Translations under genes and position numbers: made by a program
The notes under the pieces: generated by a model
What the model saw: only the letters and a program-made list of their open reading frames with translations
Told to the model about the DNA's origin: nothing
Database searches by the model: none
Shown here: positions 1 to 9,660 of the stretch, piece by piece
Layout of the letters: every line of letters starts with the position of its first letter
Position numbering within the stretch: position 1 is the stretch's first letter
DNA from: Burkholderiaceae bacterium
GTDB taxonomy: Bacteria > Pseudomonadota > Gammaproteobacteria > Burkholderiales > Burkholderiaceae_C
Assembly (NCBI GenBank): GCA_017848435.1
Contig: JAFEHU010000001.1
Span: forward strand, 1 to 47,070
DNA length: 47,070 nt
Direction of reading: 5' to 3'

Positions 1-265
1 CGTGAGCCCACTGCAGCGTGGCGGGTGGGGGCGTGCTGTTCAGTTGCCGGGCGGTGGGCGACAGCGTGAGGGCGGTGGTGGTGCCAGGCAGCACCGGCAG
101 CTTGGCTGTGCCGGGTGCCCCGGTCTTGCCCACTGGTGTGGGGGGAGCGACCTTGCCGGTGAGGGGCGATGCGCTGTCTTTGCCCTGGCCGCCGAGGATG
201 CGCTCCACCCCTTGCGCGGCTTGCAGGGTGGCCAGTTTGGCCAGCGCGTCGGGGTTGATCTTCAT
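1..265 (-). CDS. Hypothetical protein, N-terminal part (runs off left edge)
   Basis: Reading the minus strand from an ATG at 263-265 gives at least 88 codons with no stop before the window ends, so only the N-terminus is visible. It begins MKINPDALAKLATLQAAQG and then becomes a Pro/Thr/Gly/Ala-rich, low-complexity stretch. There is no signal peptide or membrane segment. It lies 35 bases downstream of the ETF-QO stop on the same strand, so it may be cotranscribed, although no clear Shine-Dalgarno sequence precedes the ATG. A helical start followed by a disordered Pro/Ala-rich region is seen, for example, in FliK-like hook-length proteins, but that is only a guess and I assign no function. Confidence 0.5.
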   Translation of the reverse strand, partial: MKINPDALAKLATLQAAQGVERILGGQGKDSASPLTGKVAPPTPVGKTGAPGTAKLPVLPGTTTALTLSPTARQLNSTPPPATLQWAH

Positions 266-300
266 GGTTTAGCCCGGCGTGCTGTCAGGCCGAATCGGAC

Positions 301-1992
301 TTACATGCCAGCGTAATTGGGACCGCCGCCACCTTCGGGCGTGACCCAGACGATGTTCTGGGTCGGGTCCTTGATGTCGCAGGTCTTGCAGTGCACGCAG
401 TTCTGTGCGTTGATCTGCAGCCGGTCGGTGTTGTCGGCGTTTTTCACGTACTCGTAGACCCCGGCAGGGCAGTAGCGTGCTTCGGGTCCGGCGTACTTGG
501 CCAGGTTGATATTGACTGGTACCGACGCGTCTTTCAAAGTCAAATGCGCCGGCTGGTGCTCTTCGTGGTTGGTGTTGCTGATGAACACGCTGGAGAGCTT
601 GTCAAACGTCAGCTTGCCGTCGGGCTTGGGGTAGACGATGGGTTTGCACTCGGCGGCTGGCTTCAGGTAAGCGTGGTCGGGCTGGGTGCGGTGCAGCGTC
701 CAGGGGATGTGGCCGCGCAGCACGAACTGCTCGAAGCCGTTCATCACGGTGGCCACCGTCAGGCCGTGTTTGAACCAGTTCTTGAAGTTGCGGTCTTTGT
801 TCAGCTCGGTGTGCAGCCAGCTCTTCTCGAAGGCTTCGGGGTAGGCGCTCAGCTCGTCGTGCTGGCGGCCGGCCACGACGGCGTCGTAGGCGGCTTCTGC
901 GGCCAGCATGCCGGTCTTGATGGCGGCGTGGCTGCCCTTGATGCGGCCGACGTTCAGGTAGCCTGCATTGCAGCCCACCAGTGCGCCACCGGGGAACACG
1001 GTTTTGGGCAGCGAGTTGATGCCGCTGGCATTGATAGCGCGCGCGCCGTAAGACAGGCGCTTGGCATTCACTTCGCCCTGGTCGTTCTCAAAGTACCAGC
1101 GCACATTGGGGTGGGTCTTCCAGCGCTGCAGTTCTTCAAATGGGCTGAGGTAGGGGTTCTCGTAGCCCAGGCCGGTGACAAAACCCACCGCGACCTTGTT
1201 GTCTTCCAGGTGGTACAGAAAGGCGCCGCCGTAGGTCTTGTTGTCCATCGGCCAGCCGGCGGTGTGCATCACAAAGCCGGGCTGGTGGCGGGACGGGTCA
1301 ATCTCCCACAGCTCCTTGATGCCGATGCCCCAGCTCTGCGGGTCGCGGCCGTCGTCGAGCTTGAAGTTGGCAATGAGTTGTTTGCCGAGGTGGCCCCGCG
1401 CGCCTTCGGCGAACACGGTGTATTTGCCCAGCAGTTCCATGCCAAGCTGGAAGTTGTCGGTGGGCTCGCCTTCCTTGTTGATGCCCAGGTTGCCGGTGGC
1501 CACGCCCTTGACAGCGCCGTTCTCGTTGTAGAGCACTTCGGCACCGGTGAAGCCGGGGAAAATTTCCACACCCAGTGCTTCGGCCTGCTCGCCCAGCCAC
1601 TTGGTCAGTGCGCCGAGGCTGATGATGTAGTTGCCGTGGTTGTCGGCAAACGGGGGCAGAAACATGTTCGGCACGCGGAAGGCCGACTGCTCGCCGAGGA
1701 ACACATAGGCGTCGTCCGTCACCGGTTGGTTCAGCGGCGCGCCGCGTTCCTTCCAGTCGGGGATGAGCTCGGTGAGTGCTTTCGGGTCCATGATGGCGCC
1801 GCTCAAAATGTGGGCGCCTGGCTCCGAACCTTTCTCCAGCACCACCACCGAGACGTCGGTGCCTTTTTCGGCCGCGAGCTGTTTGAGGCGGATGGCGGTG
1901 GCCAGACCACCAGGGCCGCCACCGACCACGACCACGTCGTACTCCATGGATTCGCGTGGGCCGAATTGGGCCAGGATGTCTTGGTTTGTCAT
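301..1992 (-). CDS. Electron transfer flavoprotein-ubiquinone oxidoreductase (ETF-QO)
   Basis: 563 aa. This membrane-associated flavoprotein takes electrons from reduced ETF and passes them to ubiquinone, linking acyl-CoA and amino-acid dehydrogenases to the respiratory chain. An N-terminal FAD-binding Rossmann motif, VVVGGGPGGLA, lies at about residues 21-31. The C-terminus carries the single 4Fe-4S cluster: Cys508 (in YCPAG) and the CxxCxxC run Cys532, Cys535, Cys538 (NCVHCKTC). Length and architecture match the bacterial family. The ATG at 1990-1992 starts MTNQDILAQF. It diverges from the SDR gene at 2105 across 112 bases. Its electron donors, EtfB and EtfA, are encoded in the same window at 31371-33118 together with an acyl-CoA dehydrogenase, so the whole relay is present but not in one operon. 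Confidence 0.96.
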   Translation of the reverse strand: MTNQDILAQFGPRESMEYDVVVVGGGPGGLATAIRLKQLAAEKGTDVSVVVLEKGSEPGAHILSGAIMDPKALTELIPDWKERGAPLNQPVTDDAYVFLGEQSAFRVPNMFLPPFADNHGNYIISLGALTKWLGEQAEALGVEIFPGFTGAEVLYNENGAVKGVATGNLGINKEGEPTDNFQLGMELLGKYTVFAEGARGHLGKQLIANFKLDDGRDPQSWGIGIKELWEIDPSRHQPGFVMHTAGWPMDNKTYGGAFLYHLEDNKVAVGFVTGLGYENPYLSPFEELQRWKTHPNVRWYFENDQGEVNAKRLSYGARAINASGINSLPKTVFPGGALVGCNAGYLNVGRIKGSHAAIKTGMLAAEAAYDAVVAGRQHDELSAYPEAFEKSWLHTELNKDRNFKNWFKHGLTVATVMNGFEQFVLRGHIPWTLHRTQPDHAYLKPAAECKPIVYPKPDGKLTFDKLSSVFISNTNHEEHQPAHLTLKDASVPVNINLAKYAGPEARYCPAGVYEYVKNADNTDRLQINAQNCVHCKTCDIKDPTQNIVWVTPEGGGGPNYAGM

Positions 1993-2104
1993 GCGGTTTC
2001 TCGCTGGATAATGGTTGTCGGCTGTCTCAGTGGTCAGCTGTAATTTTATTCGGTGAATGCAGAACCGCTGCAGCCCCCTGTTTTGTTTTGTGGAGACGCT
2101 CTAA

Positions 2105-2890
2105 ATGGCATACACCCTGGATTTGTCGGGCCGCGTGGCCTTTGTCACCGGCGCATCGGGCGGGCTGGGCGCGCAGTTTGCGCGCACGCTGTCGCGTGCC
2201 GGTGCCGCCGTGGTGCTGGCCAGCCGACGGGTGGAAAAACTCAAGGACCTGCGCGCAGAAATTGAAGGCGAGGGCGGTGACGCCCATGTGCTGGAACTGG
2301 ACGTGACCGACCACGACAGCATCAAGTCCGCCGTGGCGCACGCCGAAACCGAGGTCGGCTCGATCGACATCCTGATCAACAACTCCGGCGTCAGCACCAC
2401 CCAGCGGCTGCAGGAGGTGCAGGAAGACGACTACGACTTCATCTTCAACACCAACGTCAAGGGCGCGTTTTTTGTGGCGCAAGAGGTGGGCAAACGCATG
2501 CTGGCCCGCGCCCGTGGCGCCGCGCCCGGCACCTACACCGGGGGCCGCATCATCAACATCGCCAGCATGGCCGGCCTGCGCGTGCTGCCGCAGATTGGCG
2601 TGTACTGCATGAGCAAAGCGGCGGTGGTGCACATGACCAAGGCCATGGCGCTGGAGTGGGGCAAGTTTGGCATCAACGTGAATGCGATTTGCCCCGGCTA
2701 CATCGACACCGAGATCAACCACCACCACTGGCAGACCGAGCAGGGCCAGAAGCTGGTGCAGATGCTGCCGCGCAAGCGCATTGGCACGGCCAGCGACCTG
2801 GATGCGATTCTGGTGATGCTGGCCAGCAACGAGAGCCACTTCGTGAACGGCGCCATCATCGCGGCCGACGACGGTTTTGGCGCGGCCTGA
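2105..2890 (+). CDS. Short-chain dehydrogenase/reductase (SDR)
   Basis: 261 aa, classical SDR. It carries the cofactor motif TGASGGLG near residue 16, an NNSG motif (variant of NNAG), an active-site Ser in the IASMAG segment and the YxxxK pair at Tyr167/Lys171 (YCMSK). After the first strand the ASRR sequence, with Arg at the position that contacts the 2'-phosphate, suggests NADP(H), but this is inference. The substrate is not readable from the sequence. The next gene, a hotdog thioesterase 22 bases downstream, points to an acyl-CoA or 3-hydroxyacyl-CoA intermediate. The C-terminal region, with a His-rich NHHHW motif, resembles SDRs often annotated near fatty-acid oxidation genes in Burkholderiales. 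The ATG at 2105 was chosen because the Rossmann fold begins immediately after it. Confidence 0.9.
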   Translation: MAYTLDLSGRVAFVTGASGGLGAQFARTLSRAGAAVVLASRRVEKLKDLRAEIEGEGGDAHVLELDVTDHDSIKSAVAHAETEVGSIDILINNSGVSTTQRLQEVQEDDYDFIFNTNVKGAFFVAQEVGKRMLARARGAAPGTYTGGRIINIASMAGLRVLPQIGVYCMSKAAVVHMTKAMALEWGKFGINVNAICPGYIDTEINHHHWQTEQGQKLVQMLPRKRIGTASDLDAILVMLASNESHFVNGAIIAADDGFGAA

Positions 2891-2912
2891 TGCACATTGA
2901 GCGGAGTGACCG

Positions 2913-3332
2913 ATGAAGTTTGCGCTGCCCGAGCAGAAGAAGCTGGTCCATGAAATGGTGATCCCCATCCGCTGGGGCGACATGGACGCGATGAACCACG
3001 TCAACAACACCACCTATTTCCGTTATCTGGAAACCATCCGCATCGAGTGGTTCCGTGCCGTGGGCGCACCCGCCAACCCGCAGGGCGAGGGGCCGGTGAT
3101 CGTCAACGCCTTCTGCAATTTCTACAAACAGCTGGAGTACCCCGGCGACGTGCTGGCCCGCATGTACGCCAGCGACCCCGGTCGCACCACGTTCGAGACT
3201 TGGTGCACGCTGGAGCGCACCGACATGCCGGGCGTGGTCCACGCCGAAGGTGGCGCCACCACCATCTGGGTGGACTTCCCCAAGCAGAAAGCCACCGCGT
3301 TGCCGGACTGGTTGCGTGCGCAGGTGAGCTGA
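2913..3332 (+). CDS. Acyl-CoA thioesterase, hotdog fold (YbgC/4HBT type)
   Basis: 139 aa, the normal length of a single hotdog domain. The signature WGDMDAMNHVNNTTYFRYLE (residues ~21-40) contains the catalytic Asp and the conserved HVNN...Y..YLE pattern of the 4-hydroxybenzoyl-CoA thioesterase/YbgC family, which hydrolyses acyl-CoA thioesters in the cytoplasm. It starts 22 bases after the SDR stop, behind GCGGAG, so the two genes very probably form one transcript. Downstream, at 3371-3437, lies a dispersed-repeat hairpin, and then the convergent end of the VIT gene. Substrate chain length cannot be judged. Confidence 0.88.
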   Translation: MKFALPEQKKLVHEMVIPIRWGDMDAMNHVNNTTYFRYLETIRIEWFRAVGAPANPQGEGPVIVNAFCNFYKQLEYPGDVLARMYASDPGRTTFETWCTLERTDMPGVVHAEGGATTIWVDFPKQKATALPDWLRAQVS

Positions 3333-3370
3333 AACAGGGCTTCCCAGAGCTTTTGGGTGCCTGTCAGGGG

Positions 3371-3437
3371 CTGTTTTTAAGCCAAATCGGCCCCAAGCCT
3401 TAGTGAAGCCTCGTGGTGATGCTCCTGAAAAAGGAGC
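3371..3437 (+). repeat. Dispersed short repeat, copy 1 (intergenic)
   Basis: Contains TTTTTAAGCCAAATCGGCC followed by CAAGCCTTAGTGAAGCC and a terminal hairpin GCTCCT-GAAAA-AGGAGC (3421-3437). The first 19 bases recur exactly at 8946-8964 and with one change at 43818-43836. It lies between two convergent gene ends (3332 and 3465), where its hairpins could help end transcription from both sides. Confidence 0.8.
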
Positions 3438-3464
3438 GTCTGGTTGCTGCCAGACCTGCTGGCT

Positions 3465-4154
3465 TCAGATTACCGTGCCGAACACATGCCCCACCAGCGC
3501 GCTGCAGCCCATGGCCACCGCGCCCCAGAACGTCACCCGCAGCAGGCCCCGGCCCAGGGGGGCGCCGCCTTGCCGGGCCGCCACCGCGCCCAGCAACGCC
3601 AACAAGGCCAGGGTGGCGCCGACCAGCACCGTGTTGAGCTGGGCCAGGGGCACCCACCAGGTCAGCAGCACCGGTGGCACAGCGCCCACGGCGAAGGCCA
3701 CGGCCGACGCCGCAGCGGCTTGCAGCGGGCGGGCGCGGGTGCTGTCGGACATCTCGAGTTCGTCGCGGGCATGGGCGCCCAGCGCGTCGTGCGCCATCAG
3801 CTGCACCGCCACCTGTTTGGCGAGTTCCGGCGTCAGCCCCCGGCCTTCGTAAATGCCGGCCAGTTCGGCGCGTTCGTGTTCGGGGTCGGTGGCGAGTTCG
3901 CGGCGTTCGCGGGCCAGGTCGGCCGCTTCGGTGTCGGCCTGCGAGCTGACCGACACGTACTCGCCTGCCGCCATCGAGAGCGCGCCTGCCACCAGCCCGG
4001 CCACCGCCGCGGCCAGCGCCGGTTCACGCGCCGCCTGCGCGGCCACCACGCCCACCACCAGGCTGCTGGTGGAGATCAGGCCGTCGTTCGCGCCCAGCAC
4101 GGCCGCGCGCAGCCAGCCAATGCTTTCGCGGTAATGGCGTTCCAGGTGAGGCAT
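3465..4154 (-). CDS. VIT1/CCC1-family iron/manganese transporter
   Basis: 229 aa. The start MPHLERHYRESIGWLRAAVL leads into the family signature GANDGLISTSSLVVGV (first membrane helix, residues ~20-40), followed by a second helix with AGALSMAAGEYVSVSSQADTE. A charged cytoplasmic domain (residues ~75-135, rich in Glu, Asp and His) follows, then three C-terminal helices. This is the architecture of plant VIT1, yeast CCC1 and bacterial homologues, which move Fe2+/Mn2+ out of the cytoplasm. It is the last gene of a minus-strand cluster, 10 bases after the tautomerase stop. Metal detoxification next to cutA and opposite katG is consistent with limiting iron-driven peroxide damage, which is an inference. 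Confidence 0.93.
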   Translation of the reverse strand: MPHLERHYRESIGWLRAAVLGANDGLISTSSLVVGVVAAQAAREPALAAAVAGLVAGALSMAAGEYVSVSSQADTEAADLARERRELATDPEHERAELAGIYEGRGLTPELAKQVAVQLMAHDALGAHARDELEMSDSTRARPLQAAAASAVAFAVGAVPPVLLTWWVPLAQLNTVLVGATLALLALLGAVAARQGGAPLGRGLLRVTFWGAVAMGCSALVGHVFGTVI

Positions 4155-4164
4155 GGTGTGGGGC

Positions 4165-4545
4165 TCAGACGTGGATCAGCCGGCCGCCACCGAACGACCA
4201 GTTCTCCCAGGTCGTTTCCTTGAAGCAGACCATCACGTGTTCGGTGTTCAGGTCGGCAGCGGACAGGCTGGCCATCAGCGTTTCCAGCAGCTTTTTCTTG
4301 ACCTTCACGCTGCGGCCGGCCGACCACAAAATTTCCACCAGCACAAAGTCGTCGGTGCGGGGCGAGGCGAGGTCGGGATAGCTGGCGTCAAAGCGGAAGT
4401 CGTCGGCGCTCAGCTCCAGCACGCGCTGGAACTTGTCGGTCTCGGGCACGCCCACGCTCAGCAGCGCGGCATGCACCGCGTCCAGCACGGTGGATTTGAA
4501 GGCCGCCGTTTTCGGCTGGCGCACGGTCAGGGTCACAAGGGGCAT
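4165..4545 (-). CDS. Tautomerase-superfamily protein (4-oxalocrotonate tautomerase-like)
   Basis: 126 aa from the ATG at 4543-4545, giving MPLVTLTVRQ. The N-terminal proline exposed after Met removal is the catalytic base of the tautomerase superfamily. The open frame extends upstream to 4713, but that part overlaps cutA in another frame, and only the internal ATG places Pro at position 2. The family isomerises keto/enol substrates; this longer form (~126 aa rather than ~62) is usually annotated simply as tautomerase, and its substrate is unknown. The first 13 bases overlap the end of cutA (4533-4545), indicating translational coupling. The VIT transporter follows after 10 bases. Confidence 0.85.
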   Translation of the reverse strand: MPLVTLTVRQPKTAAFKSTVLDAVHAALLSVGVPETDKFQRVLELSADDFRFDASYPDLASPRTDDFVLVEILWSAGRSVKVKKKLLETLMASLSAADLNTEHVMVCFKETTWENWSFGGGRLIHV

Positions 4546-4889
4546 GGGGGCTCCGGTTCGGTTGGTGAGGAAGTGACGTGCTCGGCGATCCATGCGCCAT
4601 ACACAGGGTTCACCGCGTCCAGCGCGCAGGCGTGGATGGCTGGCAACACGTAAGGGTGCTGCACCAGGATGGCCGCCTCCACATCGGCCCAGCGGGCGGC
4701 CGTGGTTTTGCACAACAGGCGGAATTCAGGCTCCTGCTGTACCGCGCCGTTCCAGATGTACACGCTCTCGATGGCCGACACCTGCGCACAGGCGACCAGC
4801 CGCTGTTCTACAAGTACCCGGCCTAAGGCCAGTGCTTGCTCGCGGCTGGGCAGGGTGGTGACAACGGCGATGTGGGCGGTGCTGGCCAT
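4533..4889 (-). CDS. cutA: Divalent-cation tolerance protein CutA
   Basis: 118 aa. It matches CutA1 from end to end: an N-terminal VVTTLPSREQALALGRVLVE strand-helix, LVACAQV, a WNGAVQQEPEFRLLCKT segment and HPYVLPAI. CutA1 is a small, very stable ferredoxin-like trimer linked genetically to copper tolerance; its biochemical role is not settled. It sits in a five-gene minus-strand cluster, 9 bases after the SRPBCC gene stop and overlapping the tautomerase start by 13 bases. The ATG at 4887-4889 gives a normal-length protein. Confidence 0.94.
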   Translation of the reverse strand: MASTAHIAVVTTLPSREQALALGRVLVEQRLVACAQVSAIESVYIWNGAVQQEPEFRLLCKTTAARWADVEAAILVQHPYVLPAIHACALDAVNPVYGAWIAEHVTSSPTEPEPPCPL

Positions 4890-4898
4890 GGCAACCCG

Positions 4899-5348
4899 TC
4901 AGCCGGGAATCTCGGGCTCGACCAGCCGCGCCAGCTGCAGCAGCGACTCTTGCCAGCCCAGCGTGCAGGCCTCGGCGGGGATCATGGCCGGGATGCCTTC
5001 TTGCGTGATCTGCACATCGGTGCCACACGACACGGCGGCGAGTGTGACCGTGGTTTGCATTTGGCCGGGCAGGTTGGGGTCGTCAAACGTGGCGGTGTAG
5101 CGGATGCGGCTGTGCGGCACCAGCTCCAGGTAGCTGCCGCCAAAGGCATGGCTGTGGCCGCTGCCAAAGTGGGTGAACGACATGCGGTAACTGCCACCGA
5201 CCTGTACGTCCATCTGGTGCACTTTGGCGGTAAACCCATACGGCGGCAGCCAGCGGGCCATCGCGTCGGGGTCCAGAAAAGCGCGGTAAATGCGTTCGGC
5301 GGGGGCGCGCAGCACGCGGTGGAAGTGGACGGTGTGGGTGGTGGACAT
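4899..5348 (-). CDS. SRPBCC/AHSA1-type domain protein
   Basis: 149 aa from the ATG at 5346-5348 (MSTTHTVHFHRVLRAPAERI). The pattern HRVLRAPAERIYRAFLDPDA, then MARWLPPYGF, VGGSYRMSF and a late GWQESLLQLARLVE helix is that of activator-of-Hsp90/START-like (SRPBCC, PF08327-type) proteins, which bind small hydrophobic ligands. No catalytic motif is recognisable. The frame stays open upstream, but the residues there do not resemble the family. It follows the AhpD-like gene by 83 bases and precedes cutA by 9 bases, so it is likely cotranscribed with cutA, the tautomerase and VIT. Confidence 0.85.
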   Translation of the reverse strand: MSTTHTVHFHRVLRAPAERIYRAFLDPDAMARWLPPYGFTAKVHQMDVQVGGSYRMSFTHFGSGHSHAFGGSYLELVPHSRIRYTATFDDPNLPGQMQTTVTLAAVSCGTDVQITQEGIPAMIPAEACTLGWQESLLQLARLVEPEIPG

Positions 5349-5431
5349 GGTGGTTATTCCTGAAAGCAGAGGACGGCCCTCATAACTGACGACGGTTGGC
5401 ATCGTATGAAATCGACAGGCGGCAGCCTGAT

Positions 5432-6004
5432 TCACTTCTGTTTTGGTACCCGCCCCATCAAATAAAACTCCGGGTTCGGCTGCATGCCGCTGAAGCTGGC
5501 CATGCGGTTGGAGAGGCCAAAGAAGGCGGTGATGGCGGCGATGTCCCAGGCGTCTTCGTCGCTGAAGCCGTGGGGGTGCAGGGCGTCTACGTCGGCGTCG
5601 GTGATCTCGTGCGAGGCGTCGCAGACTTTCATGGCGAATGCCAGCATGGCTTTCTGGCGCGGTGTGATGTCGGCCTTGCGGTAGTTCACGGCCACCTGGT
5701 CGGCGACCAGCGGTTTCTTCTCGTAGATGCGCAGCAGCGCGCCATGCGCCACCACGCAGTACAGGCACTGGTTGGCGGCGCTGGTGGTGGTGACGATCAT
5801 CTCGCGGTCGCCTTTGGTCAGGCTGCCGTCTTCCTTCAGCATCAGCGCGTCGTGGTACGCAAAGAAGGCGCGCCATTCGGCGGGGCGGCGGGCCAGGCCC
5901 AGGAACACGTTGGGGATGAACCCGGCTTTCTCCTGCACTTCCAGAATCTTGGCCTGGATGTCTGCGGGCAGGCTGTTGAGGTCGGGGGCAGGGTAACGGG
6001 TCAT
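5432..6004 (-). CDS. AhpD-like (carboxymuconolactone decarboxylase fold) peroxidase-related enzyme
   Basis: 190 aa from the ATG at 6002-6004 (MTRYPAPDLNSLPADI). It has the AhpD redox motif CLYCVVAHG, with Cys80 and Cys83 in CxxC and His87 four residues on, in an all-helical CMD fold. The sequence fits the uncharacterised peroxidase-related family rather than true AhpD. Such proteins can use the CxxC pair for alkyl-hydroperoxide reduction, but the in vivo substrate is unknown. It is the first gene of the minus-strand cluster and is divergent from katG, separated by 234 bases that must hold both promoters; a shared peroxide response is therefore plausible. The 16 residues upstream of this start do not fit the family. 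Confidence 0.88.
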   Translation of the reverse strand: MTRYPAPDLNSLPADIQAKILEVQEKAGFIPNVFLGLARRPAEWRAFFAYHDALMLKEDGSLTKGDREMIVTTTSAANQCLYCVVAHGALLRIYEKKPLVADQVAVNYRKADITPRQKAMLAFAMKVCDASHEITDADVDALHPHGFSDEDAWDIAAITAFFGLSNRMASFSGMQPNPEFYLMGRVPKQK

Positions 6005-6170
6005 GGTGTCTCCAGGGGGAAGTGAAAAATCAGGCGGCCACTGCACGGCCATGGCTGTGCGGCATTCATCGTACCGGCATTGCGCTGTGTTTCAGGCAAC
6101 GTGTGACACGCGGGCGTCACGCCGGGTGCAGGGGTTTGAGCGCACTATCAGGGCCATTGGTAAAACCATG

Positions 6171-6199
6171 TTGATTCATCACGGCCCACCCCCTAGACT
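6171..6199 (+). promoter_or_regulatory. Probable sigma-70 promoter of katG
   Basis: TTGATT (6171-6176), a 17-base spacer and TAGACT (6194-6199) give a good -35/-10 pair about 40 bases ahead of the katG GTG. The predicted transcript start is near 6206. I could not find a convincing tetrad OxyR site upstream; a short CGTGT-G-ACACG inverted repeat at 6100-6110 is the only local symmetry. Confidence 0.5.
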
Positions 6200-6223
6200 G
6201 GGCTTTGCAGTCAACGCTAATAA

Positions 6224-8449
<2,226 letters not shown>

Positions 8450-8471
8450 CGCCCTGCAGGGCCAGAACCAC

Positions 8472-8496
8472 AGCCCGGCTTTGGCCGGGCTTTTTT
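8472..8496 (+). terminator. Rho-independent terminator after katG
   Basis: Perfect 8-bp stem AGCCCGGC (8472-8479) / GCCGGGCT (8484-8491), a 4-base loop and six T residues (8491-8496). It lies 22 bases after the katG stop. Confidence 0.9.
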
Positions 8497-8541
8497 GTGG
8501 CCGGCGCTTTTCGTTATCCTGCCAGCATTTACGGGGAAACC

Positions 8542-8919
8542 ATGAACAAAGACGCACAGTTTGAAGCCGGCCTGGCGCAACGCACCGCCGTGATGGGCGA
8601 GGCTTTTGTGGCCAAGGCTTTCAACGGCATGACGCCGTTTTCCGAGCCGCTGCAGGAGTACGTGACCCGCAACGCCTGGGGCACCGTGTGGCAGCGCGAG
8701 GGGCTGGACCTGAAAACCCGCAGCCTGGTCACCGTGGCCATGCTCACCGCTATGGGCAAGCAAAATGAGCTGAAAGGCCACATCCGCGGCGCGCTGAACA
8801 ACGGTGCCACCGTGGCCGAGATTCAGGAAGTGCTGCTGCATGCCACGGTGTACTGCGGCTTTCCCACCGCGGTGGAGGCCTTCCGCAGCGCGGCGGAAGT
8901 GGTGGAAACGGCGGTTTGA
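8542..8919 (+). CDS. Carboxymuconolactone decarboxylase family protein (PcaC-like)
   Basis: 125 aa from the ATG at 8542. It is a single CMD domain: RNAWGTVWQREGLDLKTRSL, then the VAMLTAMGK and ELKGHIRGALNNGAT segments, and HATVYCGFPTAVEAF. It carries one Cys instead of the AhpD CxxC pair, so it looks like the gamma-carboxymuconolactone decarboxylase type, not a thiol peroxidase. True PcaC acts in protocatechuate degradation, but no other pca gene is visible here, so the role is open. It is separated from katG by a strong terminator and therefore probably has its own promoter. A dispersed repeat follows at 8944. Confidence 0.85.
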   Translation: MNKDAQFEAGLAQRTAVMGEAFVAKAFNGMTPFSEPLQEYVTRNAWGTVWQREGLDLKTRSLVTVAMLTAMGKQNELKGHIRGALNNGATVAEIQEVLLHATVYCGFPTAVEAFRSAAEVVETAV

Positions 8920-8943
8920 GGCCGTTGGGCGCTATTTTTGGGT

Positions 8944-9010
8944 GATTTTTAAGCCAAATCGGCCTCAAGCCTCAGTGAGGCCTTGCGGTTCAGCTATTGA
9001 ATTGATAGTG
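8944..9010 (+). repeat. Dispersed short repeat, copy 2 (intergenic)
   Basis: The clearest copy: TTTTTAAGCCAAATCGGCC, a 7-bp hairpin GGCCTCA (8961-8967) / TGAGGCC (8976-8982), then CTAT-TGAATTG-ATAG (8994-9008). It sits between two convergent gene ends (8919 and 9022), where the hairpin may help separate the two transcripts. Confidence 0.85.
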
Positions 9011-9021
9011 TTTTTGCGCTG

Positions 9022-9597
9022 TCAACGCCCCGCCACCAGCTTCAACACCAGGTCGCCGGTGGTGGAAGCCTGGTAGGCGCGCATCAGCCGCGCCCGGTAA
9101 ATCTCCACCGTGCGGTGGCTGATGCCCAGTGCCCGGCCGATTTCTTTGGAGGTGAGGCCGTCGGTCAGCAGCGTGGCCACTTCGCGTTCGCGCGGGGTCA
9201 GTTCGGCCTTCACCGCGCGGCGGGCCGAGAGGTCTTCAAACGTCCAGATGCCGGCGCCCAGCGGCTTGTGGCGGTCCAGCGCGCGGCCGGTCACATGGCA
9301 CCAGAAGGTTTCGCCCTTGAAGCGGCCGTCCAGCCGCTTCATGATGCGGTCGTCGGCGTAGTTGCCCCGGGTGTTCATGATTGGGGCGATGCGGGCCCCG
9401 GTGCGCTCGAATTCGGCGACACTGGGGTACAGCACCTGGAACGACTGGCCGACCAGCTGCTCGCGGGCGGCGCCAAACATCTCGCACAGGCGCTGGTTGC
9501 AGTCCACCATGACGCGGTTGTCCGACAGCACCAGGCCAATCGGGTTCAAATCAAAGGCCAGACGGTAATCAATGTCGGTCATCTCGGTGTTCACCAT
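9022..9597 (-). CDS. PAS domain - LuxR-type HTH transcriptional regulator
   Basis: 191 aa. Residues ~5-120 form a PAS domain (LAFDLNPIGLVLSDNRVMVD, GQSFQVLYPS, the GETFWCHVTGRAL strand). Residues ~130-190 form a LuxR/GerE helix-turn-helix (LTPREREVATLLTDGLTSKE, ALGISHRTVEIYRARLM). There is no receiver domain, so it is probably a one-component regulator sensing a small molecule or redox state. It is divergent from scoAB, with a 26-bp inverted repeat centred between the two genes only 6 bases upstream of its ATG. I infer that it controls scoAB and itself. No Shine-Dalgarno sequence precedes the 9597 ATG; an in-frame ATG at 9580-9582 (MTDIDYRLAF) is the alternative start. Confidence 0.9.
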   Translation of the reverse strand: MVNTEMTDIDYRLAFDLNPIGLVLSDNRVMVDCNQRLCEMFGAAREQLVGQSFQVLYPSVAEFERTGARIAPIMNTRGNYADDRIMKRLDGRFKGETFWCHVTGRALDRHKPLGAGIWTFEDLSARRAVKAELTPREREVATLLTDGLTSKEIGRALGISHRTVEIYRARLMRAYQASTTGDLVLKLVAGR

Positions 9598-9603
9598 TAC
9601 GAA

Positions 9604-9629
9604 ATACTACGTAAGCGGCTACGTAGTAT
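9604..9629. promoter_or_regulatory. Inverted-repeat operator with mirrored -10 elements between the PAS-LuxR regulator and scoA
   Basis: Perfect 10-bp arms ATACTACGTA (9604-9613) and TACGTAGTAT (9620-9629) flank AGCGGC. The outer six bases of each arm read TAGTAT outward on their own strand, so each could be the -10 element of one divergent gene: TSS about 9597 for the regulator (at its ATG) and about 9636 for scoA. A dimeric LuxR-type protein bound here would cover both. That it binds its own adjacent regulator is inference. Confidence 0.75.
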
Positions 9630-9660
9630 CGTTCAGGCTTTCCAGCAAGGAGACTTATCC

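Noticed and set aside
1993-2104. Divergent promoters between ETF-QO and the SDR gene
   Set aside because: TTGTCG (2015-2020) with TGTAAT (2039-2044) at an 18-base spacing is possible for the SDR, but the match is weak and nothing convincing is seen for ETF-QO, so it is not listed as a feature.
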